A stretch of 64,000 nt of DNA. Origin: Owenia fusiformis. Its lineage: Eukaryota > Annelida > Polychaeta > Sabellida > Oweniidae. Both the position numbers and the translations under genes were made by a program. The stretch covers positions 6,717,525 to 6,781,524 of the forward strand of contig CAIIXF020000004.1 of NCBI GenBank assembly GCA_903813345.2, given 5' to 3'. Below the pieces are notes generated by a model. That model saw nothing but the letters and a program-made list of their open reading frames with translations, was not told the origin of the DNA and made no database searches. Positions 33,650 to 45,090 of the stretch are shown piece after piece (positions within the stretch are counted from its first letter, which is position 1; each line of letters begins with the position of its first letter).

Positions 33650-34499
33650 GCTTTTTCTACATCTTCCTTCTGAGATTTTCTTGCTTCAATGTAATTGTCA
33701 GCTAAGTGCACAACTTCATCAGTTGTTTTTGAGTCATGCTGTCTGACCCAAATTTGCACATCACTGGGGAAGGTGCTAATTAACTGCTCCTTGACGATAA
33801 GATCCTTGAGTTGATCTCTTGTTACAGCATCCTTCGACCATTTGTCAAAAGCATCAGTCAGTCTAATTGCGAAGGGCTTAATTCCTTCATCATTAGATCT
33901 GTGAAGATTCCTAAAACGAGTTCTGTAAGATTAATCGCATATCTCTTCAGGATAGTTTCTTTGACTGTGTCATAATCTATGGCATCAACAGCATTCAAAC
34001 TGACATAAGCAGCCTGTGCTTTTCCTGATAAAGATGGTGCTAATTTCAGTGTCCAATGCTCCTTCTTCCAGTTGCACATCTTTGCAGTTCTCTCAAACAC
34101 AGTCAAAAAATCCTCGATGTCATCACCATCTTTCAGTTTCGTTATGTAGGGATCCTTGGGGCGCTTTTCTTCTTGTTTCTTTTCATGACGAATTTCTTCA
34201 ATGAGTCGCCTATTTTCCTCACGGTATTCTTGCTGTTCCCTAACTCTTCTTTCTTCTAGCTGCATACGGGAATGTTCCATTTTGTCAAACATCTCCATCA
34301 TGAAACGCATCATCATTGTACTATCACCTCCTTGTTGTGGACCAAATTCAGGATCCCTATGTGTCTGCTTAGTTTCAACACCTTGGTCAAAGTCATCATA
34401 GTACTGATCATCATCAACTTGAGTAGGTTTAGTGTTATCTTTAGATTCAGCCATACCTGTTTTCTTTCTGTCTTCAGCTTTTGTTGATCTTGTATCCAT
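33650..34499 (-). pseudogene. Gag of the Gmr1-like element, frameshifted
   Basis: The N-terminal 190 or so codons are open from 34499. They contain an acidic start, a charged coiled-coil stretch (about residues 70-110) and a gag capsid-like segment around DIEDFLTVFERTAKMCNW and LAPSLSGKAQAAY. Near 33930 the frame that continues the family-like sequence changes, most simply by a small deletion, so the 213-codon frame ends abnormally. The downstream gag frame runs to about 33590 and overlaps the pol-side frame, which is offset by +1 from about 33655. Whether this second change is programmed recoding or decay cannot be settled here. Confidence 0.7.
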
Positions 34500-35733
34500 A
34501 ACATTGAATATTAACTAATACACCACACCAAACAATAACACAAGTACCATATAGATCTGTTTTAATTTATACAAAATCTGAATAGCACCTGATATATCAT
34601 CACAGTGTCGTTACAATGTAACTTACATTTCTATCTAACTTTATGCTAACTTGTAACTAAATGTTAAAAGAAATGGCTTCCTATAAATCTAATATCTTAA
34701 TAGAGAATTAACTGAATCCAGTATTCTATATCTTGATTATGAGAATGTAACTTGCATTTCTATCTAACTTTTATTCTAACTTGTAACTATATGTTAAAAG
34801 ATTATGAGAAGTTTCAAAACTAACTGTCCTAAAGCTTAAAATTGAAACGTAATTGGTATAAATAAACAGCACAAGTTGTAGACTATGATGCTAAATCACT
34901 AATCACTAACTATAATTAATTATAATTCTTTAAAGGAATGTCAATCTTTCACTGAACTGTAGTAAAACATATATTGACAGGCCTTGTATCAATTACACTG
35001 CCCCTATTGGCAAGCCATACTTGTTTGCAAACAGACTGAGAGGTCAACTTGACCTTCTAAAATGGCAAAAAGTATTTTAAATCTGATAATGGCCTTCAAT
35101 AACATAAACTCAGGCTACCTATTATGCTCTGCTTAGTGAGTGCGCCTAAAGTTGAAAAAAACATCTAATCTTGGCTAATTATAACTTCACAGTTCACACC
35201 TAACTAACTAACTGGGACACTTAAATCTAATAAACAGTGTTCAAAATCAATATATTGCACTGTCTACAAAACCAATGTAAAATATACCATGTAAATTGCA
35301 AATTGTAACTTTGTAAAATTTCCTTTTTGAAACTTCAAGTTTTCCAATTTTTACTCCTGGATGCAACTTCAATGCATTTCCTTCATATCAAATCATGCTT
35401 ACTATACATAGGGCACTGCTTTACTTTTTAGCTTTATGATTGCCACTGTATATGATTGATATTTGACTTTTGCTTTTCTTATTTTGGTTATCTTGAAACC
35501 TCAATATTTTGCCAATGAAGCTCACTTATTCAATTTGGCTTTTATCTCTAGATTTGCTTTTCTTTACCACTTGGGTTTTATCTTATATCTTGTAACTTGA
35601 GTTGACTGGCCAATGTTCACTTTTTTGTATTGAGATGCAGATATTTTTGCATGGGCTTCTTGCCTTCATCAAAATGTCAGAATCCTTGAGCACAAAGTAA
35701 TGTAACTATATTACCTCTCCTGAAGCGCTTGTT
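34500..35733 (-). other. Leader of the Gmr1-like element, no ORF
   Basis: 1.2 kb of AT-rich non-coding sequence lies between primer site and gag. A direct repeat of about 50 bp (34620-34670 and 34750-34800, sharing TTTCTATCTAACTTT) is visible. It is the expected place of the packaging signal. Confidence 0.5.
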
Positions 35734-35751
35734 CTTTCTTCGCCGCCACCA
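35734..35751 (-). other. Primer-binding site of the Gmr1-like element
   Basis: In element sense TGGTGGCGGCGAAGAAAG follows the 5' LTR directly. It begins TGG as expected for a tRNA CCA end, but I cannot assign the tRNA. Confidence 0.6.
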
Positions 35752-35989
35752 TGTGAATATGTTACTTACTACTATATATATCTGTTATTGTCGCTATTGT
35801 CCTTTAGGTCTTTCGATTTCTTTATTTCCTCTCTCTGCTACTAATTATTACATGTCTCATATATGGCCACTTCTTGTCAACTGACTTTTCTGGGTAAAAA
35901 CTGGCATGCCATCTATCTTCAATCTACTTTAATGTTATTGTTAGCATGCCATCTATATTTCAATTCACTTTTAATCTTACTATATCACA
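35752..35989 (-). repeat. LTR (5' LTR of the Gmr1-like element)
   Basis: 238 bp, apparently identical to 29134-29371, ending at the CGACA duplication. Confidence 0.9.
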
Positions 35990-36614
35990 CGACATCATTA
36001 AGAAGATTAAAGGCAAAGCCGTTGAAACATTCGGTAAAATCGACGTTCTCGTCAACAATGCAGGAATCCTGGCTTTTCATGATTTAGAAACGGTTTCCAT
36101 GGACGTGTTTGATGAGAAGGTAAAGATCTTATTACGTGCTCCAATCTACCTTTCGCAACTATGTTTCCCAGAGCTCGTCAAGACCCAGGGAAATATCGTT
36201 AACATTTCAAGCATGTACGGATTCAAACCTGCCAGCATGGCCCCGGTTTACAATATCATGAAATCCGCCATGAATATGTTTACCCAAATGTGCCGCCCTT
36301 GAGTTCGCCGCTAAAGGCGTCCGCGTCAACTCCTTAAACCCTGGACATCTTGAGACTGATTTAATGAAGAGGGTTGGTCTTAGCCAAAACGAGGTTACGA
36401 AAATATATTCAGATATTGCGAACACCGTACCTATTAAGAAGACTGGAACCAGTGAGGACTGTGCGATAGTTGCCGTGTTTTTGGCGTCAGACGATGCACG
36501 TGTATGATGAATGGGTCGATGGTGGTACAAGACGGTGGAAATCTCTTGATCGGGCTAGACAGGGGAACAGTCGGTTCAGACAACGCTGCTCACGACCAGC
36601 AACATTTAGGCTAG
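35990..36614 (+). pseudogene. SDR pseudogene copy B, 3' part
   Basis: It resumes the SDR at the codons for DDIIKKIKG and continues to the old stop at 36612-36614. NNAG, NISSMYG and YNIMK codons are still present. An extra A near 36290 (ACCCAAATGTGCC versus ACCCAATGTGCC) shifts the frame, and a further 2 bp change occurs near 36500. It has diverged little, so it died recently. Confidence 0.9.
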
Positions 36615-37638
36615 AAGGAGCCAATTTGAAAAATATATCTCTCGTCTATTCGTTCATAACTGTTAACCAAATATCCCGAATGGACTGGATAGGGGGCGGT
36701 TGAAAATCCCGCTAACGCAAGTACCTCTCGTTTAGAATTATCTAGATACTATCATACTAAAACTGGTAAAACCAATTCTGATTTATTAGAGATTGCAGTG
36801 GATCCTACAATGGTTAAACCGATAACCAGAACATGACATTTTATATGATTCATAAAACGAATGTTTTTGCTATATAGTTTTAGAGGGAATCTAAGCGGTA
36901 TATAATTTTATAAACTAGAAGTGATACTAACATAAATAAGTTTGTTGGCTAATTTGAATGCAATTAAAACAATATGCAAGCATTTTCGAAAAAACATGTA
37001 ACGATTGTATTAAAAATATTCGGTGAATAAAATACAACTCCTGTAAATACTTTCTGTTATCTTTTAAGAGGCATTGTCGGTTAGAGGGGGCAATTTTTCA
37101 ACGTTTCGTATATCATGTTCCTGTTGATGATTTTATTTGGGAATTTCAAACTTGATAAAGTGACATATTTTTGAAAGTTCAGTGAATTTTCTTCACGAAA
37201 CGTTTAAAAATAACAGTTGCAAAACGAAAATTGTTAGCCTTTGTTTATTATATGTTGTTCTACCGTGAAAGCATAATGGTGCTCCCTCATCTACGTGACG
37301 ACTAGCTAAATGCGGGGAATTCCGAAGCAGGGTGACACGGATAAGACGAAAACACAATCGCCACTTCAATAACATTTCCCTGTTTATTTTGTTTGAAATG
37401 ATCATTATTTACATATCACGTAGCTAATGACGCGAACGGATTGCAATGATATAGAGTAAAATAATCCCATAACGATGCAGAAAAGTGTACCTTGGTCTGA
37501 GAAAACCCACCCCGTTTATTCAATGCATAGGCTAAGGTCGATATAAATAATTCTTAAATAAAGATGGCATGATTTTGGATTCTGATGGTACTGACATCTT
37601 TATACTGGACAAGAATCTATGTTCAATGGTGTACTAAG

Positions 37639-38502
37639 CAGTCAATATGGTACAACGAAAATGGGACTTCTGCGCATGTTAAAATTTTTCGTCAAAACTC
37701 AACTTTTGTTCAAGTTGATACGATTGTCTTTCGAACTAGAGACTTACCTCATTCGAAAGATCATAAAAGACTTTATCTTTACTGAAAATCTTAGATCCAA
37801 ACATAGTAGAATACGCCGTCAGTCCGCATTTGATTTTTTGAAGTGAGTTTCGTAGATCGTCAGATTTCTCCGACTGATATCGGGTTATCTCAAACTGGTT
37901 CGTTTATAAATACGAATTTCTTTACCGTTTTAAGGCGCATGCTCAAAATTGATTTATAAACGTTATTGGTTGATGGTTTTTCTCCTGCGCATGCGTGAAG
38001 TCTGATGAACACTTATGACGAAGACCGGAGCAAACATTACTAGCTCTCGAACGAAATTCCAAGATTGAGGTCATTTCGCCGTGTTTGCTAAGTGTGTACA
38101 CGTGAATGACAAGCTGTTTTGAGTAGATCGGGTACCTGTTTTAGACACAACATTGATTTAGCTTGACATTGATGTGCACATTGGCACTTTTGAGCATGTT
38201 AATACAAGTTTTTACACTCTTAGCACGAGACGGGTTTTCGAAAAATCTGTTATCTGATTCACTCGATTGTCGTATGGATATGTATTTCTGCTGACATTTC
38301 AACACCACATCACATAGAATTACGATGCAGAATGATAATAAAACACAAAACAACTACTAAATTCCACTTGTTATTTCACAGGAGGTAAAAATGCAAACTG
38401 CCTAGATTCTTTGTAAGGGTCGTCAGACATCGGATTGGCCGCCATATTTGAAATGAAAATATCACTAAATAGAGGTCTGCACATGTATCAACATTTCGAC
38501 TG
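37639..38502. mobile_element. 864 bp CAGTC...GACTG element, copy B
   Basis: The terminal inverted repeat is only 5 bp, CAGTC/GACTG. The flanking 4 bp duplication TAAG lies at 37635-37638 and 38503-38506. A near-identical, equally long copy is at 41373-42236. Inside are CGCATGCGCA-type motifs and no protein frame with recognisable motifs. It is a non-autonomous DNA transposon of unassigned superfamily. Confidence 0.75.
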
Positions 38503-38820
38503 TAAGGGCCATATTAATTAAGTCCCAGTTGTACAGTTGTTGTTCTGTTTCGTTCGGTAAAATAACCCACTGAGCCAACTATAAGCGCAATATATGAATG
38601 CAATAGTACCGTAAAAATGCTTATGCTAAAAATGAAAATGCGATTGCCAAACATCATGTATCTTGTTTGTATTAACATACAAACTAACTAATAAGTTTGA
38701 GAAGTTCACCTGTGTACTTTAATCCGCAATTTATCTAAAACCTACTACAAGTACGACATCTATCTTTAGATATAAAGTTTCCCTGTGCCCATGGAGATAC
38801 AATAAATATGATTAAGCTAG

Positions 38821-38934
38821 GTTCACACCAACGGCGCTTTGATGGCGCTTTAAGGCGCTGTGCAAAGCCGCTTTGGTGTGCAAGCCGCTTTGTACGCCGC
38901 ATCAAAGCGGCATCAAAGCGCCGTTCGTGTGAAC
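38821..38934. mobile_element. Palindromic mini-element, GTTCACACCAACGGCGCTTT ends
   Basis: The 114 bp reads as an imperfect palindrome: GTTCACACCAACGGCGCTTT at the left, AAAGCGCCGTTCGTGTGAAC at the right. Copy C lacks it at the matching point near 46004. A related palindrome lies at 39696-39792. Confidence 0.65.
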
Positions 38935-38984
38935 GAACACAACACAAATAACACAACAGTTCTAATATATTATCCTATATGAGG

Positions 38985-39695
38985 TCCGGGATGTTGGGAT
39001 TATCCCGAGGCTGTATCTGCTTGAGGGCCGTAGGTCCCGAGGGTAGAAACATTATATTGGCCAAGGGATAATCCCTATATCTTGAACCGACTATATTGTA
39101 TTGTATTGTATTTTGTTTACCAATAATGAAGGTGAGCAATAACTCTTGGGTATATCCCGTATATATACGGTCGTTATTTACGTAATTAACCTGGAAGATA
39201 GACCCAGAAACCCCTCCTTGAAGGGGCCCTGTGTTCTTTTATGAGCACTTATACATAGACATACAAGTACACACCAAAGCCGTTTGTACGAGTTGCGGAC
39301 CACTCAGTCAAACACCCTGAAGTACTTCATGCAAATAAGCAAATGTAATCTTGCCTGGACCGGGGATCGAATTTGGGACCTATTGCGTAAGAGGTACATG
39401 CGCTACCGCTGAGATACATGGGTGGACTAGTATAGTATGATCTGATTATCCCATACCAATATTCATGGTCATTTGGTTCACATTTGTTCGATATCCAACC
39501 AACCGTTATTATTATTATAGCATATTCATGTCCAGTTCTGTTATCTTGGTCGTGGCCAGATTTTCCTGTTCTTTCAGATATGCATCCACATTCATTTTCT
39601 AGAATCGTTGCATACTAGGAATACGTATGCTCCTTCCCTTCTTAAAATCATCAAAAAGATTGCGATTGTCTGCGTTTTTCTCCATTGTTGTTAAA
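38985..39695. other. Repeat-rich spacer between duplicons B and C
   Basis: No gene. It contains GGGATTATCCC-like palindromes near 38995 and 39063, a TATTG run near 39093-39110, and a tRNA-like repeat listed separately. Confidence 0.45.
39350..39424 (-). repeat. tRNA-derived repeat (SINE-like)
   Basis: On the minus strand, TATCTCAGCGGTAGCGC resembles an A box and AATTCGATCCC a B box, with tRNA-like spacing. The anticodon stem is poor. It is probably the head of a SINE and not a functional tRNA. Confidence 0.55.
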
Positions 39696-39792
39696 GTCCA
39701 CACCAACGACGCTTTGATGGCGCATTAAAGCGTCGTGCAAAGCGGCTTTTCACGGAGCTTTAAAGCGCCATCAAAGCGCCGTTGGTGTGAAC
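39696..39792. mobile_element. Palindromic mini-element at the start of duplicon C
   Basis: The 97 bp imperfect palindrome runs from GTCCACACCAACGACGCTTT to AAGCGCCGTTGGTGTGAAC. Its right half is where homology with copy A (base 244) begins. Confidence 0.65.
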
Positions 39793-39982
39793 TTAGCTTT
39801 CCAGTTATTATGCGAACGATGCAATGAATGAACCAATATGCGCACGGCGATTATGACATAGCGAGCAGATATACTATATCTTCCCTCTCGGAGCGGAACG
39901 TAAAGCTATATCTGAACGCTGATGGAAATATAAGTTTTTACAACCTGGCTTGTATCAACACGTCCAAAATAAACATTTCTTT

Positions 39983-40193
39983 GTACCGTATTATTTTTGC
40001 TTTGATACACAAATTGAATTGTATAGCAAAACATTGACAAGCCCTTCCTCTCAATTAATTCAATCGATGTTCATATAGGGACAAGATGTATTTTCTTTGG
40101 TCCATGATAGACATCAAACATTGTGTGACGTTTTTCAGTAAACACAAGGAAATTAAATGGCAAACGCTGCACAGAGCCACATCAGTACCAGAT
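39983..40193 (-). pseudogene. MFS last-exon fragment, copy C side
   Basis: Almost identical to the relic at 455-665, with the same in-frame damage. It matches 46185-46385. It marks the join between tandem units B and C. Confidence 0.75.
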
Positions 40194-41003
40194 CACTGCT
40201 GCAAACTGCTAATTGCATCCCTTAATCCATTTATTTGCTAAACAAATATAATTAATGACATTAACAAGATTCACTAAAGTTTGATTTTCTTGAAAAAAGA
40301 GCGTATACTAAGTACACTGAAACAGAAACAATTTAATCTTAAAATGATCTCCGAAATGAACGTGCATCTGAAAAAAACTGATTTTTTTCGCAATGGATTT
40401 ATTTTTCTATAAAAAGTGATTGATTATAAATACCCATTCGATCGAATGCAGTGTTTATAAATTATACATATGCTTTTAATAATAACTAATTTCAAAATAT
40501 TTGCTTTTGAGGACTTATCAGCCCCGGGGACTTAGCAAGACTTTTTTGGTTTGAAATAAAACAAAACGGAGGCGCACAGATTTGAAAGAAAATGTGTTTT
40601 CATCACAGACAGTTGGTTCATATCACTGTAGATGGAGCAGCTTTTAAGTTGGAAAGAATAAGTTGTGCGAATTCATTGATATTTTTCTTTGCATACTGTA
40701 ATGATGCTCCGACAAGACGTCTCGATGAAGTTATTCATTAAGGTTATTTGTTATAAATATAGACTTGATTACGTTCCAGACCTGTAGCCAGGATTTGCGA
40801 AGGGGTGGATTTACTTTTCAAAAATTCCAGGGAGAGTTCACTTTTGGCAATGTAAGTTCAAAAATGGCCAAAATTATTTAAAAAGCGATCACAATGGTGT
40901 AAAATGCATTTTTGGTCACGGAGGGGGTCGCTAGAAACAATCTACCCCGCCCCCTGTATACGGGCCTGCATGTGCTATTTACATATTTGAATATTTGATT
41001 GGC

Positions 41004-41175
41004 CCGGTGTAAAAGAAATTATGGTACCCTGTGGATTATGGTCCTCTTTCTTAAAGGCCCTTTCTGGCCCTGATTGTGGATACGATAATAAGGGAAAGAG
41101 TTGTATTTAGGTCACCATATAAATCAATGGAAAGTAGGACCATAATTTGATAGGACCTCTTACCCTTTACACCGG
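41004..41175. mobile_element. Small TIR element (CCGGTGTAAAAG ends), copy 2
   Basis: Duplicon counterpart of 1456-1628, with the same inverted ends. Confidence 0.55.
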
Positions 41176-41372
41176 TTCAAAGTGGACTTTGTTAATTATT
41201 CAAACTGTTCTAAAAGAGGAATATGCGTCCAAGTTAGAATCACTCGAAATAAGCGTGGATAAACCTAAAGGTAAACACATTTCGTGTTTTCATTTGATTT
41301 ATATATCGTGATCCTGTAAAAATGTCATATTCAGCAAAATATGTAGCCGATCTCCACCTGCACACGTCTACT

Positions 41373-42236
41373 CAGTCAATATGGTACAACGAAAATGGGA
41401 CTTCTGCGCATGTTAAATTTTTTCGTCAAAACTCAACTTTTGTTCAAGTTGATACGATTGTCTTTCGAACTAGAGACTTACCTCATTCGAAAGATCATAA
41501 AAGACTTTATCTATACTGAAAATCTTAGATCCAAACATAGTAGAATACGCCGTCAGTCCGCATTTGATTTTTTGAAGTGAGTTTCGTAGATCGTCAGACT
41601 TCTCCGACTGATATCGGGTTATCTCAAACTGGTTCGTTTATAAATACCAATTTCTTTACCGTTGTAAGACGCATGCGCAAAATTGATTTATAAACCTTAT
41701 TGGTTGATGGTTTTTCTCCTGCGCATGCGTGAAGTCTGTTGAACAATTATGACGAAGACCGGAGCAAACATTACTAGCTCTTGAACGAAATTCCAAGATT
41801 GAGGTCATTTCGCCGTGTTTGCTAAGCGTGTATACGTGAATGACAAGCTGTTTTGAGTAGATCGGGTACCTGTTTTAGACACAACATTGATTTAGCTTGA
41901 CATTGATGTGCACATTGGCACTTTTGAGCATGTTAATACAAGTTTTTACACGCTTAGCACGAGACGGGTTTTCGAAAAATCTGTTATCTGATTCACTCGA
42001 TTATCGTATGGATATGCATTTCTGCTGACATTTCAACACCACATCACATAGAATTACGATGCAGAATGATAATAAAACACAAAACAACTACTAAATTCCA
42101 CTTGTTATTTCACAGGAGGTAAAAATGCAAACTGCCTAGATTCTTTGTAAGGGTCGCCAGACATCGGATTGGCCGCCATATTTGAAATGAAAATATCACT
42201 AAATAGAGGTCTGCGCATGCCTCAACATTTCGACTG
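41373..42236. mobile_element. 864 bp CAGTC...GACTG element, copy C
   Basis: Flanked by TACT at 41369-41372 and 42237-42240. Copy A shows the empty site (CGTCTACTCATTTCGAC at about 1828), which fixes the boundaries and a 4 bp target duplication. It inserted after the duplication or was lost from copy A. Confidence 0.8.
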
Positions 42237-42805
42237 TACTCATTTCGACTAAGCTATTTACTACACTTACGCGCACAGACATACTTTTAAATTAATTTAA
42301 TTTTGATAATGATTTAAAAAACACAAATTATTATTTACATGAAATAAAAATGACTGTTATATATATCCCAATACTAGTAAAGTATAATTAAGCGCGACTA
42401 TAGTGCATAACAACAAATGGCCGGTCTGTTTGTTTGTCTGTTTGTTTCGATAAGGCAGTGCAAAGAGATATCAAAACTCTTGACACGCTCTGTACACGCG
42501 AGGTCTTTGCACCTCTTGACACGTCTTTGAATCTCTAGATACGCGGAGTTTGTGGACTAGCTTTGCACGTCTAGAAATTTCTTGGAACTTCACATTTGAC
42601 GCAGTGAATACAGTGACAGCACACCAAATAATAAGAGAAATTATGTTATGAATTAATATGAATTTGCTGGGTTGTTACTATTAAAAACTTTGTTCCATCA
42701 CCTTCCTGCGCTAGCATCTCTAAAATCACTGTACAGTTCTTCACACTTCGACGCAATAAGCTGGACTGCGCACATCAGACCAAATTCTGTCTTATCTCTC
42801 TTCTA

Positions 42806-43054
42806 TGGTGACCAAGAGTTAACAGTGCAAAGTGGCCCTGTCGTGTTTTTTCAGACTCTTTAGACGTCCCCAAAATACATTCGTGGGTATGAAGAAGAAC
42901 ATCTTAGGTAGATATGTAAGTTTGTTAAATATAGAATATTCTTATATTTTTGCTCCATTCTAACGAATGTCGCATCCCATGTTCTTACAAAACACGACTA
43001 AAAAGTTTGAAAAACACGACCGAGCCAATTTGCACTGTTAACTCTTGATCACCG
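42806..43054. mobile_element. Foldback element, copy C
   Basis: Counterpart of 2393-2647, with the same inverted arms around GAGTTAACAGTGCAAA. Confidence 0.5.
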
Positions 43055-43514
43055 TATCTTCGTTAATTATATGCGGCGGGACACCCTCTGATTGGCTAAA
43101 TCGCTTCGTTTATCTCATTTGGTGATGCATTCTAGGTAATATTTATGAGCAATAATGATGTCATCCTGTTGACCTTTCGTCTTCTGTCTGGCACACAAAT
43201 ACATTCACAAACAGGTTGTAACATCCTAATCCAAAAACATATCTACATGGTTCATACATGAGCCATTCAACTCAATGAATGAGTCAACTGACTCCAAATT
43301 TGAAAAATGACATGTACATGGTCATGCATAAATTAACAAAATAAATGATTGTTCTTCAAATTCCATAGTTTATAAAGAAATGGAACTACCGAGAAAGCAA
43401 AATTCGACACAATACATTATCCAAGAATGGCATGCATATCGCACACCAAAATGATCGTTGGACAGTATCCGATTCAAAGTTGTTGGATTGTCCCATCCTA
43501 TAGCTTGTGTAGAG

Positions 43515-43531
43515 CGGATCGAGCCGATCCG
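43515..43531. promoter_or_regulatory. Palindrome upstream of SDR copy C
   Basis: CGGATCGAGCCGATCCG, 309 bp before the SDR start. A TATA-like CATAAAAGG follows at 43728-43736, about 105 bp before the ATG. This is the most complete promoter of the three copies. Confidence 0.4.
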
Positions 43532-43839
43532 TAATTTTGAACTGGATACAACCTGGCTATATCACAACTCCCTTATTGTGTTTACAACCATGGCTGTCTG
43601 AAAAGTATGACATCATAAATTTTAACCTGTTTGTGTAACAACACTACGCAATGGTTTATTGAAAAGGAGTGTATAATAGAAAATAATAAACCGACCCGGC
43701 CTTTGAAATATTTGTAAGCTTTGGAGCATAAAAGGCGTTATATACTGTTCTATTTTTCCATCATTTTAATCGGCTGATTTTTGTAATACAGAGGCGGCTC
43801 CGCAAGATCGGCGTAGGCTAATTAGAAAAGTCAATAACT

Positions 43840-44667
43840 ATGAGGTTTGAAGGAAAAGCCGTGATTGTAACTGGCTCGAGCGCAGGCATAGGAAAAGCCA
43901 CGGCTATACTGTTTGCGAAAGAAGGGGGAAATGTTCTAGTATGTGGACGTGACTTAGAGAAAATCAATAGAACGGTCGAAGAATGTAAAGCAGTCGGAAG
44001 AAAAGACGCAAAGTTTCCATTCGTCCAAGGAGACATCGCAAATGACGACATCATTAAGAAGATTAAGGGCACAGCCGTTAAAACTTTCGGTAAAATCGAC
44101 GTTCTCGTCAACAATGCAGGAATCCTGGTTTTTCATGATTTAGAAACGGTTTCCATGGACGTGTTTGATGAGAAGGTAAAGATTTTATTACGTGCTCCAA
44201 TCTACCTTTCGCAACTATGTTTCCCAGAGCTCGTCAAGACCCAGGGAAATATTGTTAACATTTCAAGTATGTACGGATTCAAACCAGCCAGCATGGCTCC
44301 GGTTTACAATATCATGAAATCCGCCATGAATATGTTCACCCAATGTGCCGCCCTTGAGTTCGCCGCTAAAGGCGTCCGCGTCAACTCGTTAAACCCTGGA
44401 CATCTTGAGACTGATTTAATGAAGAGGGTTGGTCTTAGCCAAAACGAGGTTACAAAAATATATTCAGATATTGCAAAGACAGTGCCTATTAAGAAGACTG
44501 GGACGAGTGAGGACTGTGCGAAAGTTGCCGTGTTTTTAGCGTCCGATGATGCACGTATGATGAATGGGTCGATGGTGGTACAAGACGGTGGAAATCTCTT
44601 GATCGGGCTAGACAGGGGAACAGTCGGTTCAGACAACGCTGCTCACGACCAGCAGCATTTAGGCTAG
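43840..44667 (+). CDS. Classical short-chain dehydrogenase/reductase, copy C
   Basis: This intronless 275-codon gene differs from copy A at about three residues (Lys to Arg near 48, Glu to Lys near 80, Leu to Phe near 127). It has TGSSAGIG at 11-18, NNAG near 91, the catalytic Ser in NISSMYG and YNIMK, so it should be an active NAD(P)-dependent oxidoreductase. The substrate cannot be deduced. An upstream TATA-like box (43728) and a downstream AATAAA (45085) give a plausible mRNA of about 1.3 kb. It is the copy with the ancestral-looking promoter, shared in outline with dead copy B. The intact MFS transporter follows convergently on the other strand. Confidence 0.92.
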   Translation: MRFEGKAVIVTGSSAGIGKATAILFAKEGGNVLVCGRDLEKINRTVEECKAVGRKDAKFPFVQGDIANDDIIKKIKGTAVKTFGKIDVLVNNAGILVFHDLETVSMDVFDEKVKILLRAPIYLSQLCFPELVKTQGNIVNISSMYGFKPASMAPVYNIMKSAMNMFTQCAALEFAAKGVRVNSLNPGHLETDLMKRVGLSQNEVTKIYSDIAKTVPIKKTGTSEDCAKVAVFLASDDARMMNGSMVVQDGGNLLIGLDRGTVGSDNAAHDQQHLG

Positions 44668-45084
44668 AAGGAGCCAATTTGAAAAATATATTCCTCGTCT
44701 ATTCGTTCATAACTGTTAACCAAATATCCCGAATGGACTGGATAGGGGGCGGTTGAAAATCCCGCTAACGCAAGTACCTCTCGTTTAAGAACTATCTAGA
44801 TACTATCATACTAAAACTGGTAAAACCAATTCTGATTTATTAGAGATTGCAGTGGATCCTACAATGGTTAAACCAATAACCAGAACATGACATTTTATAT
44901 GATTCATAAAACGAATGTATTTGCTATATATTTTTAGAGGGAATCTAAGCGGTATATACTTTTATAAACTAGAAGTGATATTAACATAGATAAGTTTGTT
45001 GGCTAATTTGAATGCAATTAAAACAATATGCAAGGCTAGCATTTTCGAAAAAACATGTAACGATTGTATTTAAAATATTCGGTG

Positions 45085-45090
45085 AATAAA
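45085..45090 (+). terminator. Polyadenylation signal of SDR copy C
   Basis: AATAAA lies about 418 nt after the stop codon, at the position conserved in copies A and B. Confidence 0.5.

Larger units (their letters stand above)
29134..35989 (-). mobile_element. Gmr1-like Ty3/gypsy-related LTR retrotransposon (minus strand)
   Basis: A 6856 bp element with 238 bp LTRs (29134-29371 and 35752-35989) that appear identical by eye, and a 5 bp target duplication CGACA (29129-29133, 35990-35994). It reads right to left: primer site, 1.2 kb leader, gag, then a long pol. RT and RNase H are gypsy-like in sequence, but integrase comes before RT, the order seen in Gmr1-type elements and in Ty1/copia. The pol frame is intact; gag has a frame break. 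The insertion is very recent. Confidence 0.9.
28420..38985. repeat. SDR duplicon B, interrupted
   Basis: It matches copy A from about 2930 and copy C from about 43320. It carries the SDR pseudogene, the 6.86 kb LTR element and the 864 bp element. Towards the right, 38701-38820 matches 45900-46005, and 38935-38985 continues the match after a palindromic insert. No working host gene is present. Confidence 0.75.
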
